This document shows positions 1-10,513 of a stretch of 64,000 nucleotides of DNA, piece after piece. The DNA lies in NCBI GenBank assembly GCA_035578905.1, contig JAQJVL010000160.1:1-64000 (forward strand), given 5' to 3'. Under the pieces are notes generated by a model. That model did no database searches and was not told the origin of the DNA. It was given only the letters and a program-made list of their open reading frames with translations. Origin of the DNA: Stictocephala bisonia. Lineage: Eukaryota > Arthropoda > Insecta > Hemiptera > Membracidae. The first letter of the stretch is position 1, and every line of letters begins with the position of its first letter. Made by a program: the position numbers and the translations under genes.

Positions 1-1427
1 TTTTACAGGCCGCTAAGTACGGTAATTGACTCTGAATCAGTGAAATATTGTGTTTCTAGCCATGTTTAGCCATGTCCTATGACCTGGCTATACATGTGTT
101 CAGATTAAATTATATATTTTCCCATTGAATACAGTATGTTTTCTTAGATAACAAAGTTTCACAGCCTAGAAAAATCTGTAAGTCTACTCTTAGAGGCCAT
201 TATAATTTAACCAATTTAATTTACACGAACAAATTGAAAAGCTAGCTCTACCTAAGGATGAAGGAGGTGAAATAGGACCAAAGTTGTAGATCGTCTCAAA
301 TCAGGTACATAAAATGGGGTTAGCTTTGCTGTAGAACCGTTCATTTAGCCGCTACAGTCCAATTAGAGAAACGCTGTTTTTGGTATTTAAAATGTCTGGC
401 ACTAAAAAGGCTACTATTTTCAATTTACTACGAATTTAACAAAATCCCTTCTTATTGCACATCTAAAACATAAGACCTTTGATTCTACAAAATTTCAGCC
501 TCGTAGGCTTAGTAATTTTTTAGTTACAGCGATGAGTCAGTGGTATTTGCCTTTTATAGGTATAGATATTGTATTTTTACTATTTTTATATATATTTTTG
601 TTTTATTTCATTGATTTGCTTTATATTTTATCATTTTTAACCTAATTAATTTTTATTCATGTTTTATGTTGCCTGTAAACTGAGTTTGAACACGCAAAAA
701 TGTTTAAAATGTATATTTTTAGCATGTGTTTGTAAATGTGAAATAATTGTGAACAAATGATTTTTGAATTTTTCCTTTATACTTTTGTATTTTTTAACGC
801 CTTATTGCACCCTATAAATAAAACAAAAATCAGCGTTAAGAAAATCATATTTTTGTGTTTTTAAATAATTACGCTTTTTCAGTAAAATAAAAACAATTCA
901 TTCCACACTGAAAGGGTTAAGAAGTATTCAGTGTCCTGCTATTCTTCTATGGGAACGGTCCACGAGGGGTCAAACCGCTCTTCAAAAGCTTTTTCCGTTA
1001 CAAAATGGTGGAGGTTTAAAATCTTTGAAATTGAAATTTTCTACTGACTCCTTGTGTACCGTTTCCATAAAAGAATATCAGCAATGAATAAATCTTAAAT
1101 CATGTATTTGTGTACAGTAATCACGTGTGAAGCTTTGTAGCTTCATCTGATATGGTTACAGTAAAATTAAGCCATTCCTGAACATGCGCAGAAAGTATTG
1201 AAACTTTTTAGCGCCACCATTTTGTTTAGGATTAACCTTTTGAGTTCTAATTTGTGGCATGATGTTATACTAAGGCCTTTAAAATGGTATGCATATGGAC
1301 CTATGCTAACATTTAAGATTTTCTTCCGACTCCCCGTCCCCTAAGGAGGTAGTGGGTTACTGAATTATATGTTAAAATAAGTTTTTATGTCCAGTAACTT
1401 GGTACCAATTTTTTAGCTTTGTCTTAT
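1..1427. other. Gene-free AT-rich stretch
   Basis: I see no coding exon here. The segment is AT-rich with scattered short homopolymers. Its only recognisable mark is a possible piggyBac-type transposon end near position 916, listed separately. Further DBR1 exons would have to be on the minus strand here or beyond the left edge, and I found none by eye. Confidence 0.4.
903..920. repeat. Possible right end of a piggyBac-like MITE
   Basis: The sequence CACTGAAAGGG runs directly into TTAA at 917-920. Read inward from the TTAA this is CCCTTTCAGTG, which resembles the end CCCTTTCAGTCAC that abuts a TTAA at 52083-52086. piggyBac-type elements insert at TTAA. I found no matching left end, so it may lie outside the window or be lost. 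Confidence 0.3.
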
Positions 1428-1673
1428 TAGTATATTGGAGTGATAGGACATCAGCAAACTACCCTTAGAAGACAAGTTCACTAACACCAGAGTAGTAGTA
1501 ACATACACAAAATAAACACATAATCTCACAAATTAACACAAAATAAACACACCACTGGCATTGAAAATTTGTGAGATTATGTGTTTATTTTGTGTATGTT
1601 ACTACTCCTCTGGTGTTAATGAACTTGGCTTCTAAGGTAAGTTTGCTGATGTCCTATCTATCCAATATACTAA
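1428..1673. repeat. Foldback MITE with ~100-bp inverted arms
   Basis: The stretch begins TTAGTATATTGGAGTGATAG and ends with the near-exact inverted sequence. The arms pair over about 100 bp with a short centre near 1550. They contain the long match around positions 1490-1525 and 1575-1610. There is no coding capacity. The structure is a non-autonomous foldback element; I did not identify a superfamily or a clear target duplication. Confidence 0.7.
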
Positions 1674-2488
1674 TTCCTGGCCTAGTGCCCTTTAACCTAA
1701 CCTAAAAATATTTGATCAGTCCGGGACTTTTGTACACCTTGTATATGTAATCACAATAATCATAAATGGGTCCACCAGGATCACACTGGATGGCAAATAC
1801 CAAAATACAAAAATCATCAACAAATTCTAAAATACTATGGCGACTTATAACAGATTTAACGGATACAAATAAAAAAGAAAGTGCTTTTTTCCTTTCGGCA
1901 TATTTGCAAAATTGGGTTTTCTAGTGAAAATAATGAAATAATTGATATCGCTGATGTTTAAAAACTATTATATTATGATCAGTGTGTGGTGGTGGCCATT
2001 CGCGAATTAATTCGATAAGTTGAAACTGGCCAGGTATCTATGTATTTTGGTCAATGGCTATGGATCTAACAATATTGAAACTAGCTAGTCTGATCCACAC
2101 AGAGTTAGGAGGATGGCTGATCATTTTATCAAAAATTCAAGCAGCTATCAAAGCAGCTGTTATACGAGAGACTCTTAATTACACCATAACGGCCAGTTTT
2201 GTTAATCAATTTAATTGGAAATATAATATCTCCTCAATAAATACATTTATTAAATTTATTACTGATCTAATTAGCAGGCTGCGAGACTGCGCCTAGGTGC
2301 GACAATGATAGACTAAATTTAATAGAAATTCTGTGAATAATACTTAATTATACTAAATTTTAGATCTCCCTCTCCTGCAATTGTAATTTAGCCCGACATT
2401 ATTTAAAAGTTTGTTCAAAATGTAATAAAACTTAATTGGTTTAAATTATTTAATAAAACAAAATTAATTTATTTTATTAAAAAATAAA
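1674..2488. other. Gene-free intergenic or intronic stretch
   Basis: An 80-codon open frame at 2054-2296 has no recognisable domain. The rest is AT-rich unique-looking sequence. I see nothing here that I can name. Confidence 0.3.
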
Positions 2489-3092
2489 GCGTAGTTGGTT
2501 CAATCCCAGCTTCATGTGCTAAAGCAGTGGTTCTCAACCGGGGGGGCGCGCCCCCTGGGGGGGCGTGAGAGAATTTCAGGGGAGGCGTGAGGGTACAAAG
2601 AAAAAAAGTTAAAAAATATATATTTTGTTAAAAAACAAAAACTTTCAAAACCATCAAATAAACTTTTGTATTTTAATATATCTGGATTTTTATTTTGCAT
2701 CCCAGCTTTTGCTAACGTAGAGTTAGCATCGTCAGTTTCATAATTTCACTGTTCTAACTTGAACCAACCAATTATTGACTGGAGGGGAGGCGTGCGCTAT
2801 CTTCAGTGTTGAAAGGGGGGCGTTAGTGCTAAAAGGTTGAGAACCGCTGTGCTAAAGGTTCTCAGTTCGATCCCAATCAGAGTCATAATACATTTTGAGA
2901 AGGATCAGCTGATAACCACCGGCTGTTAATTTGTCATTGGGCTATTAATTAATGACACTTTCTAAGGAATAGTCGGCCTTAGTTTGTAACAATGACTACA
3001 TTCGCTCATCAACACTCATCACACTCATTCGAAATCCATATTCGCCCATATCTTGACGATCGGCGTCTTATGAATAAATAAATAAAATAATA
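2489..3092 (+). repeat. tRNA-like SINE, copy 1, split by a hAT MITE
   Basis: Outside the inserted element at 2525-2849, this sequence matches a second copy at about 4543-4779. Both share a tRNA B-box-like stretch (AGTTCGATCCCAATCAGAG here), a central part with AATGACACTTTCTAAGGAAT, and a 3' part with CCATATTCGCCCATATCTTG. This copy ends in an AATAAATAAATAAA tail. A 3'-half copy lies inverted at 24362-24470. Three dispersed copies with a pol III-like box and a simple A-rich tail fit a SINE. I infer the tRNA origin from the B box only. Confidence 0.6.
2525..2849. mobile_element. hAT-type MITE (325 bp) with 8-bp target duplication
   Basis: The ends are CAGTGGTTCTCAACC and, inverted, CAGCGGTTCTCAACC: 15 bp with one mismatch. 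The flanks are an exact 8-bp duplication, TGCTAAAG, at 2517-2524 and 2850-2857. An 8-bp duplication and CAG...CTG ends are typical of the hAT superfamily. Removing the element and one duplication restores a continuous SINE that matches the 4.6-kb copy, which confirms both boundaries. There is no transposase, so it is non-autonomous. Confidence 0.88.
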
Positions 3093-3093
3093 T

Positions 3094-3720
3094 TAATTAT
3101 AAGGTGAACTTAGTCTGGTGGACAGCAGCTCTGGTTGCCCTCGACCTCCTGCCTCAGATGGTCTTAATCTACTACAAAAACTAGAACCTTTCTTATCGCT
3201 GTGCAAGTGGCAGTCGATCTACTACATCCGAGAAGATCTCCCTAGTTGTGTTCCTGAGGCTGCTAGCCCTATAGTTGATGACAAGCTGTACAGGGCTCAC
3301 ACGTGATCTTGGTTTCTGTCACAAAGCAGCAACTGGTGGACTATGTCAAAGAGCTAAGAGAGGGCTCTGCCCCAGGAATCAATGGAATAACTGCTGGTTT
3401 AGTAAAAGGTAATTATGAATATCTAAAGCACCTCTAAAGTAGATGTAAGGAATATCTTTTACATTTAGTGAACCTCAGCCTCGAACACGGTACCTTTTAA
3501 GAAATTTTCAAAATTGCTAAGGTTATCCAATCTATAAGGGAGGTGAGAAAGATAAACTTTGTATTTGCAGATTGTATACTGCGCCTTGTATCTCAAGTTA
3601 TAGAGAAATGTGTAAGTAAGCAATTGGTGGGGTATTTATTTGAAAATAATTTAATAGCTAAAAACCAGTTTGATTTTAGAAATGCAACAACATCTACTGA
3701 TAGTTACATACTTGAATGAA
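3094..3720 (+). pseudogene. Decayed non-LTR retrotransposon RT fragment
   Basis: Conceptual translation with several stops and shifts gives the start of a non-LTR reverse transcriptase domain. It includes LREGSAPGINGITA and then, after an indel, FKIAKVI and later a stretch like NNLIAKNQFDFRNATTSTDS. These are the conserved blocks before the catalytic core of CR1/Jockey/RTE-type RTs. The catalytic YADD block is absent, so this is a short remnant. Confidence 0.6.
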
Positions 3721-4542
3721 TGTGGATTCATTCAGTATACAGCCATGCATCACATGTAGTATCTAAAATAATTAAGGCGTTTTTATGTTTATTATGACAA
3801 CTAACATTTGTGACCTAACTAATTTATGTAGTACACATTTTAAATTAAACATTAACTAATATTTTACAGTTTTGTATATTTTATAAATGTACAAAACATT
3901 TGATTTAGAAATAAATACTTTATGTGTATTTCAACTGTAAACCCTTGGTGTATATTTATGTGGAACTGAAATGTTCACTTAATGTTTCTTTAGAAACACA
4001 GTAAGTTATTTTAAAGTGTAATATTATAATATTAAATTGTTATGCTAATATGATGTGTTCTTTAACATAGTAGACTAGGGAGTTTTTTCACAACACGATA
4101 TATTAATATAGATATAAAAATGTTCAGGGAAAAATAAGTAGTAAAGTTGTACAAAGTTGATTTTCACAAACTAATTAAATAACAGTCAGTGATTTGTTAA
4201 ATAATGAATCAATTTTAAAAAGTATATCTATACGTAAAAAAAGGACTTATATAGAAAGTATTTAATAATGGCATCATTATCATGCGACTTAATAGCCTGG
4301 TGTGCCCGCTACAACACGGCCTGTGGAACGCCTGCGAACGGCAGTTAGGCAAGTGGCCGTGTTCTTTCAAGTCTGTAACTATCAGTACTAGAGATGCTCT
4401 CTTTAATATTAATGATACATCAAATAATTAGAAAAAATAAACGTTCAATTGATAGTATATATTGATTTGGCAAAAGCATTTGTTTGTCTAGATAGAAATT
4501 TATTGGTTTGTAAACTAGACTGCCTAGAAGTCACAGTTATTA
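3721..4542. other. Gene-free AT-rich stretch
   Basis: No coding region or clear repeat is recognised. A short GC-richer patch lies at about 4290-4375 in otherwise AT-rich DNA. Confidence 0.3.
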
Positions 4543-4779
4543 GTTTTGTTGGTTAAAGCCCAGCTCCAACTTAGTTCATGAGCTAAAGGTTCTCAGTTCC
4601 ATCCCAATCAGAGTTATAATAAATTTTGAAAAGGATCAAATGATTAACTGCTTTTTATTTGTCATTAGGCTATTTATTAATGACACTTTCTAAGGAATAA
4701 ACAGTAGTTTGTATTAATAACTACATATACACTCATTTGAAATCCATATTCGTCTATATCTTTACAATCTGCGTCTTAA
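4543..4779 (+). repeat. tRNA-like SINE, copy 2
   Basis: This is the uninterrupted version of the repeat at 2489-3092. It shares GAGCTAAAGGTTCTCAGTTC, AATGACACTTTCTAAGGAAT and GAAATCCATATTCG. The A-rich tail is missing because a Helitron-like end starts immediately after GCGTCTTAA. This copy shows the pre-insertion state of copy 1. Confidence 0.6.
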
Positions 4780-5410
4780 TCTATATTTATAAAAGAGGAT
4801 GTTTGTATGTTTGAAGTTTATGCGCTGCCAAACCATCCAACCGATCGCCATGAAACTTTAGGATGTTGTCCTGTATACTCCCAAGATGGTTTCTGTGAAG
4901 TTTGATGCAGATCCGTCCACAGGGTCCCGCCCCACGGGCTCCTAAAGATCCCATGTTATTCAAATGGAGAATCTGAATTGTTTACAAAAAACATATGACT
5001 GTGTGGTTTAATGTAGTTTCACATGCCATAAGCAGATTGAAGTTCTCACAACAACAGTACTGTATATGTTTTGATTTATTGTAGTTCTACATTTCACCTT
5101 GAGAGTGTAGCACACACTACTTTTACTTGATCAGGTGATCTGTATTTGGTGTTAACCTTTTTTCCTCAGTAATTAAAACATGTGGTGAAACGTGAAAATA
5201 AAAAATAAATAATTATTTGTTTTGCAGTTTACTTTTTACGACATGCCTCCTAAAAAATCTAATATTGGTAGAAGAAGCAAAAAATGCTCGAATTCCATCG
5301 AAAATGATGGATTGGCTTGACCCTGTTGGTAGAGAGGATGCCTGCTCAATGATAATGTCTATCTATGCCACATAATGGCGCTGGTAATCAATTGTTATAA
5401 TGCGTTATTT
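4780..5410 (+). mobile_element. Helitron-like 5' end and N-terminal coding remnant
   Basis: The segment starts TCTATATTTATAAAAGAGG, preceded by an A. Helitrons start with TC and insert between A and T, and TCTATATxTATAAAA is a common insect Helitron start. About 460 bp downstream (5242) there is an ATG frame MPPKKSNIGRRSKK. From memory this resembles the N-terminus of insect Helitron-encoded proteins. It breaks down within ~25 codons. No 3' hairpin with CTRR end was located, so the element is truncated or its end is unrecognised. Confidence 0.5.
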
Positions 5411-5756
5411 CTTATCTGGGTTCCTTTTACATTTATATTGATTTGTTCTTAATTGTTTTCTTCTTTTTTATGTGTTTCTTATTACAGATTTTATGAAGTG
5501 ATGGTTGTATATTATATATGTGTTTTTGCAAGTATGAATTTGCGGTACATTGACAGCTTCCGTTTTTATTATTTTTCCATCTTTTATTTTCTCCATTTGT
5601 AAGGCTTGTAAATTAATTTGATAATCATTTATTACTTGTATTTTTTTATTTTTCCATTTAGCCATAAATATAATTTTGTTGTTACATCATAATAAGTTGT
5701 TCTTTTTTATATATAATATTTTTTGTAATATATTCACTATGAATTCAATTACTTAA

Positions 5757-6035
5757 CATGTTGAATGCGGCCTTCGTTTATTAACATAGCATGGCAGTGG
5801 CACGCTTGGCAGCCTACCATGATTTACATATTATGTTGCTTCAAATGCATTGGTTTAGCGTGAGTTTAGCTATTTTCGGGAAACGCTGTGTTACTCGTCA
5901 CTTGTTGAACTAATTTTGTGTTCGATCAAAGAGTATTTTGTTTCTGTTCCCGCTATTTTTGTAAGAGGGTGAATGTACATAATTGTTGTTAACCTTTAAG
6001 GTGTAAAATTATGTAAGCTTTCCCCATTCAATGTG
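5757..6035. mobile_element. piggyBac-like MITE (279 bp) between TTAA sites
   Basis: TTAA occurs at both 5753-5756 and 6036-6039. The ends are CATGTTGAATGCGG and, inverted, CACATTGAATGGGG. TTAA duplications with short imperfect inverted ends are the signature of piggyBac-type insertion. There is no transposase. It lies downstream of DBR1 exon 2 in what should be intron 2. The ends differ from those of the full piggyBac at 42668-45249. Confidence 0.72.
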
Positions 6036-6257
6036 TTAAAGCTTAGTCCTTAAGTTTATTTGTTCTATCTCATTCTTTCATACGTATTATTTACGTTATT
6101 TTTAAGTCTTTGAGAGACTGTGGAGCTCGGTCCCCGCATACAGGCCATTACCCATGAGGGTACCTTTTTTGTCTATAAAATTGTAAAGTTTACTATATAA
6201 ATATATATGTAATATAAAAGAAACACTATGCTAAAGTTTAATAACTCAAAGTCTTAC

Positions 6258-6383
6258 CCTAGATAGTAGATGTTTGGAGCTGCCCATCCTCCATATCCTA
6301 GTTCTTGAAGATAATTAGAAGCTTCGTGATTTCCTCCAATAAACAAAGTTAACACCGGTGCTTCTTTCTCTCCTGAATAGTAC
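6258..6383 (-). CDS. DBR1: Lariat debranching enzyme DBR1, exon 2
   Basis: This exon has an acceptor (TTTTAG) just above 6383 and a donor (GTAAGA) just below 6258. The first base completes the codon left by exon 1. The 126 bp encode [20 protein letters not shown] and then [20 protein letters not shown]. This matches the strongly conserved debranching-enzyme segment containing the metallophosphoesterase GGNHE motif. In the joined reading N84 and H85 fall at the same numbers as in the human enzyme. It ends in codon 108, leaving phase 2. Exon 3 onward was not found and must be to the left of the window. Confidence 0.92.
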
Positions 6384-7440
6384 CTAAAATCAATGTTAAC
6401 AAATGTTCAGCATTCTTTAACAATTTTCCATCAGAATGACAATACTTCATTTGGAAAAAAGTCAATTTTAGGAACTATGATAAATTTTTCTTTAGTTCCT
6501 GTATTTAATGCTTCATGAAATTAAAAAATTTTCAATTTGTTGGAAAGGCTATGAGAAAGTCATGACATATATCACCTTTGAAGAGTATGTTTATTTAGAC
6601 AAACTAGCATAAAGTGTGGAGAACTTAATAATCAACACAATTTAGCAGAAATGACAAACAATAAAAATAGAACATTTTGGAAATAGACGATAATAAATCT
6701 TTTTCTTCACAAGTATGTGGACAATTAAATGGCAACCAAATAAATAGAATAAGTATTTTATTCTCTATTCCATTTATTTTATATTCTAAAAAATTTCTTA
6801 CGTAAAAGGAGATCAGCCTCTCCTTAAAAAAATGTAACGGTGTACTTTTTTTCGTTTAACATGAAGTTGGAAAAGGTAGTATCTTGGAGAGTATGTCAGG
6901 ATAATGTGGAAACTGTTATATTCTGTGTCAAAATCATATACGTTCTGAATTTGAGTAGTCTTCATTCTTAAACAGTAGTTTAAGTTGTTGGATTGATCAC
7001 TCATTTACAAGTCTTGTTTTTTCTTTACTTTTTCAAATTGCTTTGTTATGACTGACAAATCACAATAGAAAATAGTTTTTATGACGTTTTAAGTAATTTT
7101 ATCGTGATTAGTTTTTATTGAATGTGACAATGGAAGATTAAGACCAAGTGAAATAGACAGACACTTGTTGTTAACCAACAAATCTGGGGATAAAAAGTCT
7201 AAAAAAGTGGTAATATTTTAGGAATCAGACAACTTGAAATTATTCAATTTAATGACAATACAGATGAAGACCTAGCTTTTGGCCGATGACTTGAAAGGTA
7301 GGTCTAATTTATATTCATCCAAAGATAAGATAGACACAGCCTGTACATTCATGCTGTCTTATACATTTTAAAAAACATAATTTTGTTATTTTCATCTAAT
7401 TTGCATGATTTTGTATTTAACTGTAGAAAATTAAATTTAA

Positions 7441-7658
7441 ATAGATATATTGTTGAAGATGGAGCTGTATTGGTTTTTTTATATAATTGTTAAAAATAAC
7501 ACAATTTAAAACCAATACAAACTTTACTAATAAAGTTTTTATTTGTTTTAAATTGTGTTATTTTTAACAATTATATAAAAAAAAAAACAATACAGCTCCA
7601 TCTTCAACAATATATCTATTGATATATTGTTATATATATATATCAATTGAAGATTTGT

Positions 7659-7724
<66 letters not shown>

Positions 7725-7827
7725 AAGATATATTGTTGATCTATCTATCAACAATATATATTCAACAATACAAACTTTACTAATAAAGTTTTTATTTGTT
7801 TTAAATTGTGTTATTTTTAACAATTAT
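7441..7827. repeat. AT-rich hairpin with duplicated half and (AT)n tract
   Basis: Positions 7441-7508 and 7549-7619 form inverted arms of about 70 bp around a ~40-bp centre. Part of the centre and right arm (7513-7574) is repeated directly at about 7765-7827. A pure AT dinucleotide run lies between, at 7664-7722. It looks like a partly duplicated foldback MITE in which a microsatellite has expanded. It lies in DBR1 intron 1. Confidence 0.65.
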
Positions 7828-8512
7828 AGATAGATAGTTTCCCACACTTAATTAATATATTTTTAGTTTTAGAATATGTTAAAGGCCACTAGGCCAGGAA
7901 TTAGTGCTGTATGCTATATTTTTAATTTACAACGAATCATTTGAACAAAAATTACAACAAATTATTTATATCAAAACATAAGTATTTTGAATAAAGAGAG
8001 GTTATGTTTCTAAAAAGAAAGAAAATGAAAAAAATGTAAGTACAAAATCATACTTTTAACATTATTATAAAAGCGGTTTCTATATAAATACATAGCGTAG
8101 TGCAAAGCAGTACTAAATTCAGCTTTAAAATTTATGCGTTGTACTTAACCCTCGATTTGGCAATTTTTTTTATTTCCTACCCGGCAGGCAATTTTCAGTC
8201 GTTTTGCAGACTATTTTCTTAAATTAAAATAACAAAAATTATACAGTGTAAAGCTACAATTGTTTGGTATCATTGTTATCACAAAAGAATAGGCTATTAT
8301 ATAATATATATCAAAACAATTTTATATTTTCCCGGTAACATGAATAAATAAAACATTTACTTAAAAATTAAGGTTAGGGTAAAAAATTATTCACCCTAAA
8401 CATAATGACGCGATAATAAAACAAATAATTGAAGGTAGCCAAGATATCCTAAATTTTATGAAGTTTTAGGAAATATACCAATAGAAGTTTTAGGAAATAT
8501 ACTAATTGTAAC

Positions 8513-8540
8513 CCATCCGCCCTCCCTTACACGTACAGTG
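8513..8540 (+). repeat. Partial 36-bp minisatellite unit, cut off by a hAT MITE
   Basis: This stretch carries CCTCCCTTACACGTACAGTG, which is the end of the minisatellite unit that continues at 9106. It is separated from the main array only by the MITE at 8541-9105. The last 8 bases, GTACAGTG, are the left copy of that element's target duplication. Confidence 0.75.
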
Positions 8541-9105
8541 TAGAGATGGGTAACTCCGGAGTGAACGACAACAAAGGAACTACTCCGGTTAAGGAGTTAC
8601 AGCTCCAACTCCGAGTGCTAGTGCGGAACTAGTTCATTTCGGAACTAGAATAAATGAGTATTATATGTCATAAATATACGCATATAAAATATACAATACT
8701 CTACTTTCTGCTGGAAAATTCCTAAGACTTTCATACTTTTTCTTTGTAAAATAATTAAATAATAATAACTTTTAATAATTAAATAAATTAATAACTTTTT
8801 GGAACTACCAACAGAAAGGAGTGAGAACGAGATGCGCGCGCAACCACTGTCAGAGCGGCTGCAGTGTCGACGTATCTCTCCCCACTCCATAGAACTAACA
8901 TAGTTCCAGAGTTGTTGGAACGATCAAAACAAAGGAGTGAAGTACGTGATGCGCGCGCATCCACTCGGAGCGACTCACTTGAGCTTCGCTCCACGTTGAA
9001 CTGGAACGACTTTCGGAGTTGGAACGACTCCGCGGAACTAGTTCCGATTCATTATAACTCCGGAGTGAACTAACTCCGTCTGATGAACTACATTTCCTAT
9101 CCCTA
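8541..9105. mobile_element. hAT-type MITE (565 bp) inserted in the minisatellite
   Basis: The left end is TAGAGATGGGTAA and the inverted right end is TAGGGATAGGAAA. Both flanks carry the exact 8-bp duplication GTACAGTG (8533-8540 and 9106-9113), as expected for hAT insertion. Inside are repeated short motifs around GGAACTA and CTCCGGAGT, typical of subterminal transposase-binding repeats. There is no transposase. The short frames in it are by-products of these repeats. Confidence 0.85.
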
Positions 9106-9328
9106 GTACAGTGGTACTGACTCACCCACCCACCCATACACGTACAATGGTACTGACCCACCCACCCACCCATACATGTACAGTGGTACTGACCCACCCA
9201 CCAACCCATACACGTACAGTGGTACTGACCCAGCCGCCCACCCTTACATGTACAGTGGTACTGACCCACCCGTCCACCCTTACAAGTACAGTGGTACTGA
9301 CCCACCCACCTACCCATACACGTACAGT
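9106..9328 (+). repeat. 36-bp minisatellite array, six units
   Basis: The unit is approximately GTACAGTGGTACTGACCCA followed by repeated CCCA and CATACAC. It is repeated six times with few changes. The period, 36 bp, is 12 codons, so all frames stay open and produce meaningless repetitive peptides on both strands. The minus strand has runs of three to four Gs spaced by one base, which could form a G-quadruplex. Diverged copies in opposite orientation lie at 17960-18114. Confidence 0.93.
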
Positions 9329-10316
9329 GGATGATACATACATAAATAAAAATACTGTACTCCAAAAACTGCATACACTACACAACAATGAAAATTAGTT
9401 ACTATGGAAACAGTTGTAATACAAAAATTACTAGAATTGTTGTATAAACAGTACAGAGTTGTAACGTACACTAAAATTTAGATAAAAACATACTATACAA
9501 AGTAAATAACATTTTTGTATGCTTATATTGGTGTCCATAGGTGTGAGCTTATAATTTATAATTATACATAAATAAGAACCTAACATAAACCTTGCATTGA
9601 ATTATTTTGTTAGTCTATACTTATGTTTCATTATTTATAACTCATCACTTTGTACTAATCACTATGATTCTTATTAGAACATATAAACACTATACAACAC
9701 ATTTTTTCATAATATACATAATTATTTAATTATTATACCATATAATTCACAGACAGAAAAACGCTACATCTCTGTTTACAAACAGCGAATATGACTTGTA
9801 ACTTTACATATTCTTATTCAATCATATGTTATTCCTACAACAGTATGTTGTATTATACCACTGTAATCTGCAACACATGTAGCGTCTAGTGGCATTGGAA
9901 TTATTTGTGTAGCGTAAAAACTTGTACTATAATATGTGACTAATGAGGCCACTGCATTTAAGGGCAGAAAACCACAATATGCCAGTTAGACAGCACAATT
10001 TAAGAGCGGTAAAACACACTATGCCGATACAAGAGTTAAAAATACAAAAAGTATCACATCTTTTTTTTATTTTTTTAATACAAATATCAAAAAGTGTCAC
10101 ATTTGAATATTTTGATTTATTAATTTTTAATGGTTTTCAGTGTCAGACACAAATTTAATTAGAGATTGGTACACTCCACCTTCCAATGACAGAGATAAAG
10201 CATACAATAAAAGGGGCCTTTCTTATAGAATTGAAACTAGATTAATATAATTACATTCTGTAGATGCAATTTTTAAATTTATAAAGTAAAATAAATTTAC
10301 ATAACATCCATCTTAC
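9329..10316. other. Rest of DBR1 intron 1 next to exon 1
   Basis: AT-rich sequence with no recognisable exon or repeat. A 71-codon frame at 9943-10158 was examined and not recognised. Confidence 0.35.
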
Positions 10317-10513
10317 TTATAAAACGTGCACATTTTACGGAACTTTTGGGAAACAGCCATACATGACAGATCTTGTGAGTTTCTTGTTGCTTGAAAATCT
10401 CCACAACAAATAAGCAAGTCAACTTTATATTTGTTTTCTTCCTCCAAACGTTGTATTGCTCGATAAATGTTGTCGAGTTCTCCATGAGCACAACCTTCAA
10501 CAGCTATCCTCAT
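10317..10513 (-). CDS. DBR1: Lariat debranching enzyme DBR1, exon 1 with start codon
   Basis: DBR1 is the nuclear 2'-5' phosphodiesterase that linearises intron lariats after splicing. The exon starts at ATG (10513) and encodes [20 protein letters not shown], continues through [15 protein letters not shown], and ends near MCTFYK. It is colinear without gaps with the N-terminus of animal DBR1. The metal-binding positions C8, H10 and D39 keep the human numbering. The donor (GTAAGATGG) after 10317 leaves two bases of K66, completed by exon 2 at 6383. The exon is 65 codons plus 2 nt. The gene is only partly in the window, and no break is seen. A frame shifted by one (10297-10500) is a shadow. Confidence 0.94.

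Larger units (their letters stand above)
6384..10316 (-). other. DBR1 intron 1 (3933 bp), filled with repeats
   Basis: The intron has a good donor (GTAAGATGG) and an AG acceptor preceded by a short T run. It contains the AT-rich hairpin and microsatellite at 7441-7827, the 36-bp minisatellite and a hAT MITE (8513-9328). I see no further exon. Short frames such as 6813-7004 and 9943-10158 have no recognisable domain. Confidence 0.75.

Noticed and set aside
7548..7823. 91-codon frame with YIYIYIYI
   Set aside because: It is the AT dinucleotide run read through.
8147..8170. TTAACCCTCGATTTGGC as another piggyBac-type end
   Set aside because: No inverted partner with a TTAA was found within 2 kb.
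8895..9374. Open frames of 88 to 159 codons on both strands with a repeated CTCMGGWVGQYH-like peptide
   Set aside because: They are translations of the 36-bp minisatellite; a period divisible by three keeps every frame open. No start context, domain or splice support.
9943..10158. 71-codon frame MRPLHLRAENHNMPVRQHNL as a Helitron or gene fragment
   Set aside because: Short, inside DBR1 intron 1, with no domain I can name and no supporting structure.
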